From: Rhizobiales bacterium 62-47
Lineage (GTDB): Bacteria > Pseudomonadota > Alphaproteobacteria > Rhizobiales > Xanthobacteraceae
Assembly (NCBI GenBank): GCA_001899255.1
Contig: MKVX01000013.1
Location: 186,001-250,000 of the forward strand
DNA length: 64,000 nt
Direction of reading: 5' to 3'
In this document: piece after piece, positions 35,349 through 42,116 of the stretch
Position numbering within the stretch: the stretch's first letter is position 1
Layout of the letters: every line of letters begins with the position of its first letter
Program-made: the position numbers and the translations under genes
The notes under the pieces: model-generated
Databases searched by the model: none
What the model was told of the DNA's origin: nothing
The model's input: the letters and a program-made list of their open reading frames with translations, nothing else

Positions 35349-35376
35349 TTGTCGGAATCGTCCGCCGCCGTTCGTC
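35349..35376 (+). promoter_or_regulatory. Putative ECF42-type promoter, copy 3 (TGTCGG-N17-CGTC)
   Basis: TTGTCGG (35349-35355) and CGTC (35373-35376) with the same 17-nt spacer as the other two copies; the -10 is preceded by CCGTT as in copy 2. It lies 49 nt before the first YCII gene of this pair. Confidence 0.6.
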
Positions 35377-35424
35377 TTCATCGCAGAGCCGGCTGCCACC
35401 GGCCAAATCTAGCGGAGAAAACCG

Positions 35425-35841
35425 ATGCGTTTCATGGTGATGGTCAAGGCGAACCCGGATACCGAGGCAGGCGTGATGCCGAGCGAGGAGATGTTGACCG
35501 CGATGGGCCGGTTCAACGAGGAAATGGTCAAGGCCGGCGTAATGCTGGCCGGCGAGGGCCTGCATCCGAGCGTCAAGGGCGCGCGCATCCGTTTCACCGG
35601 CAAGGATGTGGCCGTGGTGGACGGTCCGTTCCCGGCGACCGGCGAACTCGTCTGTGGTTTCTGGCTGATCCAGACCAAGTCGCGCGAGGAAGCCATCGCC
35701 TGGATGAAGCGTGCGCCGTTCGAGGCCGGCTCCGAGATAGAACTGCGTCAGGTGTTCGAAGCCGAGGATTTCGGCGAAGCCTTCACGCCGGAGCTGCGCG
35801 AACAGGAAGAGCGGCTGCGGGCGCAGGTTGCGTCGCGCTAG
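35425..35841 (+). CDS. YCII-related (DGPF) protein
   Basis: A 138-aa YCII-family protein: 'MRFMVMVKANPDTEAGVMPSEE', 'GVMLAGEGLHPSVKGARIRF' and the DGPF motif in 'VVDGPFPATGELVCGFWLIQ'. This is the long DGPF subtype that is usually genetically linked to ECF42 sigma factors. Enzymatic activity is unknown. It has a putative ECF42 promoter, and the next gene is a paralogue about 45% alike by eye. Confidence 0.9.
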   Translation: MRFMVMVKANPDTEAGVMPSEEMLTAMGRFNEEMVKAGVMLAGEGLHPSVKGARIRFTGKDVAVVDGPFPATGELVCGFWLIQTKSREEAIAWMKRAPFEAGSEIELRQVFEAEDFGEAFTPELREQEERLRAQVASR

Positions 35842-35863
35842 TTGTTGTCCGCCGAACGGCCAC

Positions 35864-35911
35864 GTCACCCTTCGAGGCACGCCGCACATGCGGCCCGCAC
35901 CTCAGGGTGAC
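35864..35911. repeat. Single half-unit of family A repeat
   Basis: GTCACCCTTCGAGGCACGCC...GCACCTCAGGGTGAC with the inner loop GCCGCACATGCGGC. Only one of the usual two halves is present, in the 105-bp gap between the two YCII genes. Confidence 0.8.
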
Positions 35912-35946
35912 GGAACCTCAATGCATAAACCGATAGGACGCCTGCC

Positions 35947-36366
35947 ATGCGATTCATGATGCTGATGATCCCCAAGGGCTACGAGACCGCGACGCCCGAC
36001 GTGAAACTCGATCCGGCGCGCGTCGCCGAGATGATGAAATACAACGAGGCGCTGCAGCAGGCCGGGGTGCTCATCACGCTCGACGGTTTGCATCCGCCGT
36101 CGATGGGCGCGCGGGTGTCGTTCAAGGACGGCAAGCCGCTGGTCACCGACGGTCCGTTCGCCGAAGCCAAGGAAGTGCTGGGCGGTTACTGGATGATCGA
36201 CGTTGCCTCGCGCGAGGAAGCGATTTCCTGGGCCAAGAAGTGCCCGGCCTCGGACAACGAGATCGTCGAGGTCCGCCAGGTGCAGGAGATGGCCGATTTC
36301 GATCCCGAGGTGCAGGCGGCCGCCGCCGGTCTCGACCGCCTGGGGGCGAAGTCGCGGCGGTTGTGA
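35947..36366 (+). CDS. YCII-related (DGPF) protein
   Basis: A 139-aa paralogue of the preceding gene: 'MRFMMLMIPKGYETATPDVK', 'AGVLITLDGLHPPSMGARV' and 'LVTDGPFAEAKEVLGGYWMI'. The DGPF motif is intact. The role is unknown, and the family is thought to act in small-molecule metabolism or stress. It is separated from its neighbour by a repeat half-unit but is probably on the same transcript; no separate TGTCGG-type promoter is seen. Confidence 0.9.
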   Translation: MRFMMLMIPKGYETATPDVKLDPARVAEMMKYNEALQQAGVLITLDGLHPPSMGARVSFKDGKPLVTDGPFAEAKEVLGGYWMIDVASREEAISWAKKCPASDNEIVEVRQVQEMADFDPEVQAAAAGLDRLGAKSRRL

Positions 36367-36500
36367 GCCGAAGCGGGGACATTTCGGCTGCCGCAATCCG
36401 GTCACGGGTTGGCCGCAACGCCGTCGCAACGGATTTGGCGGGGGATTTTCGCCAAATCGGTCGCTCGAGGCGTGCATAAAAGTGTGACCTTTGGTTCCGG

Positions 36501-36525
36501 CTCATGTAAAAGTCCTTCACATGAG
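36501..36525. promoter_or_regulatory. Dyad CTCATGT...ACATGAG over the TetR start codon
   Basis: CTCATGTAAA and TTCACATGAG are inverted with one mismatch and 5 nt between; the TetR ATG at 36521 lies inside the right arm. It resembles the ATGTAAAT-type dyad at 37384, implying autorepression by the TetR protein. Confidence 0.5.
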
Positions 36526-37330
36526 CTGGCGCAAGGAACAACGCCGCGCCGAGCGCGGCTATCATCACGGCAATCTGAAAGAGGCGCTGCTGGAAGCGGC
36601 GCTCGATCTCATTGCCAAGAAGGGGCCGGCGGGTTTCACCTTCGCCGACGCCGCGCGGTCGGCCGGCGTCAGCCCTGCCGCCCCGTATCGGCACTTCCGC
36701 GATCGCGAGGAACTGCTGTCGAGCATCGCGCAACGCGGCTTCGAGCAGTTCGAGGCCGTGCTCGCTGCGGCGTGGGACGACGGCCGCCCGGATACGGTGA
36801 CGGCGTTCGAGCGCGTCGGCAAAGCCTATCTGGCATTCGCACGCAACGAGCCGGCGTTCTATTCGGCGATGTTCGAATCCGGCGTGCCGATCGACGTCAA
36901 TCCGATGCTGATGGCGGCGAGCGAACGCGCCTTCAACATCATTCGCGCTGCGGCAGAGCGGCTTGCGGCATTGACGCCGCCCGGCGTTGCGCGTCCGCCG
37001 GCATTGATGATGGCGCTGCATATCTGGTCGATGGCGCACGGCGTTGCGTCGTTGTTCGGTCGCGGCGACGCGGCGCGGCGCAAGCTGCCGATGTCGCCGG
37101 ACGATCTGCTCGAGGCGGGCGTGTTGATCTATCTGCGCGGCCTCGGTTTTCCCACTGATCGCAGGCCGCCGGAGGATGCAGCGAAATCCGCGCCGCGTCC
37201 GCCCGGTCCGCCGCCGCATCCATCGCAGGCAACCACCCCGCCGGGGCCGCCGCCGAGCGCGGCAGCGGGCCCGTCATCGGTTCCGACATCCGGTGCGCCG
37301 TCTGGTCCTTGGGGGGCCGCCAAAAAATAA
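36521..37330 (+). CDS. TetR/AcrR regulator with a proline-rich tail
   Basis: A 269-aa TetR protein. The arm and HTH are 'RAERGYHHGNLKEALLEAAL' and 'FADAARSAGVSPAAPYRHFRDREELL', a type that often controls membrane or fatty-acid genes. The ligand domain (WHG type) ends at about residue 215. The last ~55 residues are unusual for the family: a Pro/Ala/Ser-rich disordered tail (PPGPPPHPSQATTPPGPPP). The ATG at 36521 is chosen; ten upstream codons overlap the operator. The probable target is the DUF2852 gene downstream. Confidence 0.88.
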   Translation: MSWRKEQRRAERGYHHGNLKEALLEAALDLIAKKGPAGFTFADAARSAGVSPAAPYRHFRDREELLSSIAQRGFEQFEAVLAAAWDDGRPDTVTAFERVGKAYLAFARNEPAFYSAMFESGVPIDVNPMLMAASERAFNIIRAAAERLAALTPPGVARPPALMMALHIWSMAHGVASLFGRGDAARRKLPMSPDDLLEAGVLIYLRGLGFPTDRRPPEDAAKSAPRPPGPPPHPSQATTPPGPPPSAAAGPSSVPTSGAPSGPWGAAKK

Positions 37331-37383
37331 TTGGCCGGGTGCGGCAGATCGGCCGCTTGACAAAAACCGGGAACGGTTTACGT

Positions 37384-37402
37384 ATGTAAATGTTATTTAC
37401 AT
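37384..37402. promoter_or_regulatory. Perfect dyad operator ATGTAAATGTTATTTACAT
   Basis: Two perfect 8-bp arms, ATGTAAAT and ATTTACAT, around GTT, 33 nt before the DUF2852 gene. The half-site ATGTAAA also occurs in the dyad at the start of the TetR gene just upstream, so the same TetR protein probably binds both. Confidence 0.65.
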
Positions 37403-37435
37403 TCACACGGCGTCGCGCCAACTACGGAGATGCAA

Positions 37436-37912
37436 ATGGCCTACACCGCAGATGTACCTCGCTGGAGCGGCCCGACCGAAAACTATCGGCGTCCTGGCAT
37501 GATGGAATCGCCTTGGCATCCGGGCTGGATTGCCCTGACCGTGCTCGGCTTCATCTTCTGGTGGCCGGTCGGACTTGCACTTCTCTTCTTCACAATCGGG
37601 AGCAGGAAAATGGGTTGCTGGAGTCATGGCGATCGTTGGCAGAGCAAGATGGAGCGCATGCAGTACAAGATGGAGCGGATGCGCGGCCGCATGGAGCGCC
37701 GCGGTTTTGGCTTCGGTCCGCCCTCGAGCGGCAACCGTGCCTTCGATGAGTACCGCATGGAAACGCTGCGCCGTCTCGAGGAAGAGCAGACCGAGTTCAA
37801 GGATTTCCTCGATCGTCTGCGTCATGCCAAGGACAAGGAAGAATTCGACCTGTTCATGGCGCAGCACCGTACACGTCCGACACCGCCTTCGGACGGTCAG
37901 CCTCAGGCGTAA
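37436..37912 (+). CDS. DUF2852 membrane protein
   Basis: A 158-aa protein with one hydrophobic hairpin near the N-terminus ('GWIALTVLGFIFWWPVGLALLFFTIG', about 24-50), then a strongly basic, Met/Arg-rich stretch ('KMERMQYKMERMRGRMERR'). An amphipathic C-terminus follows ('LRRLEEEQTEFKDFLDRLRHAKDKEEFDLFMAQ'). This fits DUF2852, common in Rhizobiales, function unknown. GGAG is spaced correctly for the ATG at 37436; an ATG at 37430 is too close. It lies under the ATGTAAAT dyad and ends in a good terminator. Confidence 0.85.
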   Translation: MAYTADVPRWSGPTENYRRPGMMESPWHPGWIALTVLGFIFWWPVGLALLFFTIGSRKMGCWSHGDRWQSKMERMQYKMERMRGRMERRGFGFGPPSSGNRAFDEYRMETLRRLEEEQTEFKDFLDRLRHAKDKEEFDLFMAQHRTRPTPPSDGQPQA

Positions 37913-37940
37913 GCGCCCCCTTCACCTGAAGCCGATCAAG

Positions 37941-37972
37941 CCGCTCATCCGCACGACGGATGGGCGGTTTTC
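37941..37972 (+). terminator. Rho-independent terminator after the DUF2852 gene
   Basis: CCGCTCATCCG-CACGA-CGGATGGGCGG forms an 11-bp stem (one G-U pair) followed by TTTTCGTTT. Confidence 0.8.
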
Positions 37973-38054
37973 GTTTGCGCGCATTAAGCCTTGGAGCATA
38001 CTTGTTCGGACATCGAAACACCAATAAGGCTCGTTGATCGAACAGGGGAATGGC

Positions 38055-38876
38055 ATGATGTTCAAGCGCCTGCTTCTTCTGCTCGTCGCTATATCTATCG
38101 CGGTGCCCGCCGTCGCGCAGCAGCGTGCGATTACCGTGGCATCGACGACATCGACAGAGCAGTCGGGTTTGTTCGGTTACTTGCTGCCGGCCTTCACAGC
38201 GCAAAGCGGCATTCAGGTGAAAGTCGTCGCCGTTGGTACCGGACAGGCCCTCGATATCGGACGGCGCGGCGATGCCGACGTGGTGTTCGTACATGACCGG
38301 CAGGCCGAGGAAAAGTTCATGGCCGAGGGGCAGGGCGTGAAGCGCTTCGAGGTGATGTACAATGACTTCGTGGTGGTTGGTCCGGCATCCGATCCGGCGC
38401 ATATCGCCGGTGGCAACGATGTGCTGGAAGCTTTGCGCAAGATCGCCGCAACGAAATCGATCTTCGTGTCGCGCGGCGATCGCTCCGGCACCCACGCGGC
38501 AGAGCTCCGTTATTGGAAAGATGCGGGGATTGAACCGGCCAAGGCGCTGGAAGCCAATTACAAGGAGATCGGTCAGGGCATGGGACCGGCGCTGAACACC
38601 TCAGCGGCACTCAATGGCTATACGCTGTCCGATCGTGGCACGTGGCTGTCTTTCAAGAACCGTGGTGATCTGAAAATTCTGGTGCAAGGTGACAAACGTC
38701 TCTTCAACCAATACGGCGTGATGTTGGTCAATTCGCAGAAACATCCGAGCGTGAATACGGCCGAAGGGCAGGCATTTGTCGATTGGCTGATTTCACCGCA
38801 AGGTCAGTCGACCATCGCTGGTTACAAGATCAACGGCGAGCAGTTGTTCTTTCCCAATGCCGCGTCCGGACGCTAG
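38055..38876 (+). CDS. tupA: Tungstate-type ABC transporter substrate-binding protein
   Basis: A 273-aa periplasmic binding protein with a signal peptide (MMFKRLLLLLVAISIAVPAVAQ). 'ITVASTTSTEQSGLFGYLLPAF' and 'VVAVGTGQALDIGRRGDADVVFVHDR' are the TupA/WtpA-like oxyanion-binding start. 'FVSRGDRSGTHAAELRYWK' and 'LSDRGTWLSFKNRGDL' complete it. The ligand is probably tungstate, though other oxyanions are possible. AGGGGAA precedes the tandem ATGs at 38055/38058. Unusually, the permease gene is convergent, overlapping by 4 nt. Confidence 0.85.
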   Translation: MMFKRLLLLLVAISIAVPAVAQQRAITVASTTSTEQSGLFGYLLPAFTAQSGIQVKVVAVGTGQALDIGRRGDADVVFVHDRQAEEKFMAEGQGVKRFEVMYNDFVVVGPASDPAHIAGGNDVLEALRKIAATKSIFVSRGDRSGTHAAELRYWKDAGIEPAKALEANYKEIGQGMGPALNTSAALNGYTLSDRGTWLSFKNRGDLKILVQGDKRLFNQYGVMLVNSQKHPSVNTAEGQAFVDWLISPQGQSTIAGYKINGEQLFFPNAASGR

Positions 38877-39577
38877 CCTGCCTGATACGCCAGCGCGCGG
38901 TTCATGGCGAAGGCGAGACTGCTGATCACGACGCAGACGCCGATCAGTACCAGGCCCAGCGCCAGTGCCAGCGGCAGGTCGCCGGCGCTTGTCTCCAGTG
39001 CGATAGCGGTCGTCATGGTGCGTGTGACGCCGCGAATATTGCCGCCGACGATGAGGATGGCGCCGACTTCGGCAACAACGCGTCCGAATGCCGAGAGAAA
39101 CACAGTCACTAGTCCGGCGCGCCCGGCGGCGAATAGCGTCGCGACGGCACGGCTCTGTGACGCGCCGTCCATTTTCAGAGCGTCGCCATAGGAGTGCCAG
39201 AGCGGTTCGATGATGCGATGGGTGAGGGCAACGACGATTGGAAGCGCGAGAACGCTCTGCGCCACGATCATGGCATTGGGTGTGAACAGGAGTCCGAGCG
39301 ATCCAAGCGGCCCGGAGCGGGACAACAGCAAATAGACGGCGAGGCCGACAACGACAGGTGGCAGGCCGAGCGCGGCATTGGCGATCACGAGCAGGACAGT
39401 ACGGCCCGGCCAGCGCGTGGCGGCCAGCCAGCCGCCGATCGGCAGCCCGACCGCAAAGGCCAGAACGGTCGCCGTCAGGCTGACGCGGAGCGACAGCAGA
39501 ACGATGTTGAGCAGGCTGGGATCCAGCCGCCCCACCATATTTGCCGCGAGCGTAAAGGCGTGGCCAAATTCGTTCAT
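38873..39577 (-). CDS. tupB: Tungstate-type ABC transporter permease
   Basis: A 234-aa membrane protein with about five helices and the EAA loop 'LWHSYGDALKMDGASQSRAVATLFAAGRAGLVTVFLSAFGRVVAEVGAILIVGGNIRG', a permease signature of the Tup/Mod type. It should pair with the binding protein on the opposite strand. The stop codons of both genes overlap in GCTAGC. No ATP-binding subunit gene is found in the window, so the transporter must borrow or be encoded elsewhere. The start at 39577 has no strong ribosome site. Confidence 0.85.
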   Translation of the reverse strand: MNEFGHAFTLAANMVGRLDPSLLNIVLLSLRVSLTATVLAFAVGLPIGGWLAATRWPGRTVLLVIANAALGLPPVVVGLAVYLLLSRSGPLGSLGLLFTPNAMIVAQSVLALPIVVALTHRIIEPLWHSYGDALKMDGASQSRAVATLFAAGRAGLVTVFLSAFGRVVAEVGAILIVGGNIRGVTRTMTTAIALETSAGDLPLALALGLVLIGVCVVISSLAFAMNRALAYQAG

Positions 39578-39933
39578 CGGCGCGTTCTACCGCGAATTCC
39601 GCAAAAATGGACCCCGGCGGACGGATCGAGCGAATTCCCGAGCCCCTTGAGCCGGTTCCCGCAGCATCCAGCCGCTTTGTCGCGGCCAAATTCGGGGCTT
39701 GGTAACCCCGCGTTAACCATGGTGGGCGCTTGGTTGCAGCCGGGAAAACACGTCGTTGGCCCTCGTTTTGACATGTTGGCAGGGGATGCAGACACCGGCT
39801 TTGGACGGGCCCCCCATGCGAAACTGCAAGGCTTGGCGTCGGCGCGCGATGCCGCGTGGCGCGCATTTGCGAAACCGCAAAGCGCCCAGCTCCCGGGGTT
39901 ATAGGGATTACTTGCGTTGAGAGGATATTGCTT
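39578..39933. other. 356-bp upstream region of tolQ
   Basis: No gene was recognised. It carries TTAACCAT at 39713-39720, a CtrA-type half-site in Rhizobiales, and a TTGACA hexamer at 39768 without a convincing -10. It should hold the promoter of tolQRAB and the 5' region of the divergent permease gene. It marks the right edge of the accessory island. Confidence 0.5.
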
Positions 39934-40647
39934 ATGAATCCGGCCGACGTGGCGCAGTCAGCCTTACCGCTGGCTTCCTCCGACGTTTCGCTGATTGCGC
40001 TTTTCTTGCAGGCTCACTGGATCGTGAAAGCGGTCATGTTGGGTCTTCTGGCCTGTTCCGTTTGGGTCTGGGCGATCGCGATCGACAAGATCTTGCTTTA
40101 CGGGCGCACCAAGCGCGCCATGGATCGCTTCGAACAGGCGTTCTGGTCGGGCGAGTCGATCGAGGAACTGTACCGCACCTTATCGGGCCGGCCGACGCAG
40201 TCGATGGCAGCCTGCTTCGTCGCCGCGATGCGCGAATGGAAACGCTCGTTCGAGAGTCAGGCGCGTTCTTTCGCCGGCCTGCAGATGCGCATCGAAAAAG
40301 TGATGAACGTTTCCATCGCACGCGAGATCGAGCGGCTGGAGCGGCGTTTGCTGGTGCTGGCGACAGTCGGTTCGGCTGGTCCATTCGTCGGTCTGTTCGG
40401 CACCGTCTGGGGCATCATGTCGAGCTTTCAGTCCATTGCCGCGTCGAAGAACACCTCGCTCGCGGTAGTTGCGCCCGGCATCGCCGAAGCGCTGTTCGCC
40501 ACTGCGATCGGCCTTATCGCTGCCATTCCGGCGACGATTTTCTATAACAAGTTCACGTCGGAGGTGAACCGCCAGGCGCAGCGCCTGGAAGGCTTCGCCG
40601 ACGAGTTTTCCGCGATCCTGTCGCGCCAGATTGATGAGCGCGCCTGA
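39934..40647 (+). CDS. tolQ: Tol-Pal system protein TolQ
   Basis: A 237-aa inner-membrane proton-channel subunit. Three helices are visible: 'WIVKAVMLGLLACSVWVWAI', 'LATVGSAGPFVGLFGTVWGIM' and 'IAEALFATAIGLIAAIPATIFY', the last two lining the TolQ/ExbB channel with the conserved Thr and Glu. With TolR it energises TolA to pull the outer membrane in during division. GAGAGG precedes the ATG at 39934; the 26 codons upstream are not similar to TolQ. TolR follows 36 nt later. Confidence 0.96.
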   Translation: MNPADVAQSALPLASSDVSLIALFLQAHWIVKAVMLGLLACSVWVWAIAIDKILLYGRTKRAMDRFEQAFWSGESIEELYRTLSGRPTQSMAACFVAAMREWKRSFESQARSFAGLQMRIEKVMNVSIAREIERLERRLLVLATVGSAGPFVGLFGTVWGIMSSFQSIAASKNTSLAVVAPGIAEALFATAIGLIAAIPATIFYNKFTSEVNRQAQRLEGFADEFSAILSRQIDERA

Positions 40648-40683
40648 GAGAGTTGAAGGTGGACGCATCGTGAGCAGTACATC

Positions 40684-41136
40684 ATGTCGATGAACATGGC
40701 GGGTGCATCGGGTGGTGGTGGGCGCGGCCGTCGTCGGCGCGCGGCCCCGATGGCCGAGATCAACGTCACGCCGATGGTCGACGTCATGCTGGTGTTGCTG
40801 ATCATCTTCATGGTGTCGGCGCCGCTGCTGACGGTCGGCGTTCCGCTGGATCTGCCGCAGACACAGGCCAAGAGCCTCGATCAAGACAAGAATCCGCTGA
40901 CGCTGTCGGTCAATCTGAAGGGCCAGGTGTTTCTCAACGACACCGAAATTCCGATCGACGACCTGGTGCCGAAGCTGAAGGCGATCACCGAGGCGCGGGC
41001 CGGCCTCGACGAACGCATCTTCGTGCGTGGCGACAAGAAGGTCGATTACGGCACGGTGATGAAGGTAATGGGGCGGCTGTCGTCGGCCGGTTTCCGGCGG
41101 GTCGCTTTGGTAACCGAAGTGGAGCAGGGAAGCTGA
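40684..41136 (+). CDS. tolR: Tol-Pal system protein TolR
   Basis: A 150-aa ExbD/TolR protein with one N-terminal helix containing the proton-carrying Asp ('MAEINVTPMVDVMLVLLIIF', D in MVDV) and a periplasmic domain ('LDQDKNPLTLSVNLKGQVFL', 'IFVRGDKKVDYGTVMKVMGRL'). It has a Gly/Arg-rich N-tail (GASGGGGRGRRRRA). It couples the proton flow of TolQ to TolA. Its stop, TGA at 41134-41136, overlaps the proposed CTG start of tolA. Confidence 0.96.
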   Translation: MSMNMAGASGGGGRGRRRRAAPMAEINVTPMVDVMLVLLIIFMVSAPLLTVGVPLDLPQTQAKSLDQDKNPLTLSVNLKGQVFLNDTEIPIDDLVPKLKAITEARAGLDERIFVRGDKKVDYGTVMKVMGRLSSAGFRRVALVTEVEQGS

Positions 41137-42083
41137 GGAAGAGAATCGACAAGTCGCTGGCTGCGTCGATTGCCCTGCACGTTCTCGTCATCGTGTGGGG
41201 TTTAGTCTCGTTTTCAGCACGCTCGCTCGAGGCACCGCCGCCGGAGTCGATGCCGGTCGATATCATCTCTGCCGATGAGTTGTCGAAGATCACGGCCGGC
41301 AGCAAGTCCGGCGAGAAAGACAAGCCGAAGCCGCTGGTCGAGAAAGTGGCGGAAGCCAATCCCGTTGACGATCCTGTCGGCAAGATCACCGAAAAGCCGG
41401 AAGTGAAAACCGACGCGGCGCCGGAGCCGCCGCCGAAGCCGGTCGAAAAGCCGGTGGAGAAGAAGCCCGATCCGCCGAAGCCGGTTGCCGAGCAGAAGCC
41501 GAAGGACGAACCGAAGCCGGTCGAGAAGAAGCCTGATCCGCCCAAGGTCGATCCGATCGCCGAGGCTTTGAAAAAGGACGAATCCAAAAAGCCGACGCCG
41601 AAGCCGCAAGCCAAGGCGGCGCCGCCGAAGCCGCCGGAGCCAAAACGGGAGCGCACCTTCGATCAATCCAAGATCGCGGCGCTGCTCGACAAGCGCGATC
41701 CGACGCGCCACGCGGCGACGGGCGAGACGCTCAATTCGACAGCCTCGCTCGGCGCTTCGCGTGGCACCGCGAAGTCGTTGTCGCAGTCCGAGCTGGACGC
41801 GCTACGGGCGCGGCTGACCAAGTTGTGGAACGTGCAGGCGGGCACCGAGCGGCCGGAAGAACTGATCGTTGATATCCGTATCCGTCTCACGCCAGACAAG
41901 CGCCTTGCCAGTCCGCCGGAGATCGTCTCGCGCGGCACGTCGCCGCGTTATCAGGCGGCGGCGGATGCCGCGATGCGCGCGGTGTTGCAAGGGCAGCCAT
42001 ACGATATGTTGCAGCCCTCGACGTACGATCAATGGAAGGACATGATTGTCACGTTCGATCCGCGTCAGATGTTCAATGGCTGA
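41133..42083 (+). CDS. tolA: Cell envelope protein TolA (probable CTG start)
   Basis: A protein of about 316 aa with an N-terminal anchor (KRIDKSLAASIALHVLVIVWGLVSF), a long Pro/Lys/Glu-rich periplasmic stretch (about 60-175) and a compact C-domain ('SELDALRARLTKLWNVQAG', 'IVDIRIRLTPDKRLA'). No ATG, GTG or TTG occurs in frame before the anchor. The first, GTG at 41193, would delete most of the helix. CTG at 41133, overlapping the tolR stop as CTGA with GGAG 8 nt upstream, fits position and length. It links TolQR to Pal across the periplasm. Confidence 0.85.
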   Translation: MRKRIDKSLAASIALHVLVIVWGLVSFSARSLEAPPPESMPVDIISADELSKITAGSKSGEKDKPKPLVEKVAEANPVDDPVGKITEKPEVKTDAAPEPPPKPVEKPVEKKPDPPKPVAEQKPKDEPKPVEKKPDPPKVDPIAEALKKDESKKPTPKPQAKAAPPKPPEPKRERTFDQSKIAALLDKRDPTRHAATGETLNSTASLGASRGTAKSLSQSELDALRARLTKLWNVQAGTERPEELIVDIRIRLTPDKRLASPPEIVSRGTSPRYQAAADAAMRAVLQGQPYDMLQPSTYDQWKDMIVTFDPRQMFNG

Positions 42084-42116
42084 TGTTTTGTCGATATCTC
42101 TTGAAATGAGCGAGCA

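Noticed and set aside
33859..35889. A 676-codon open frame opposite the RibD-type, GST and YCII genes
   Set aside because: It crosses three well-supported genes and a palindromic repeat; composition is low-complexity and no domain is visible.
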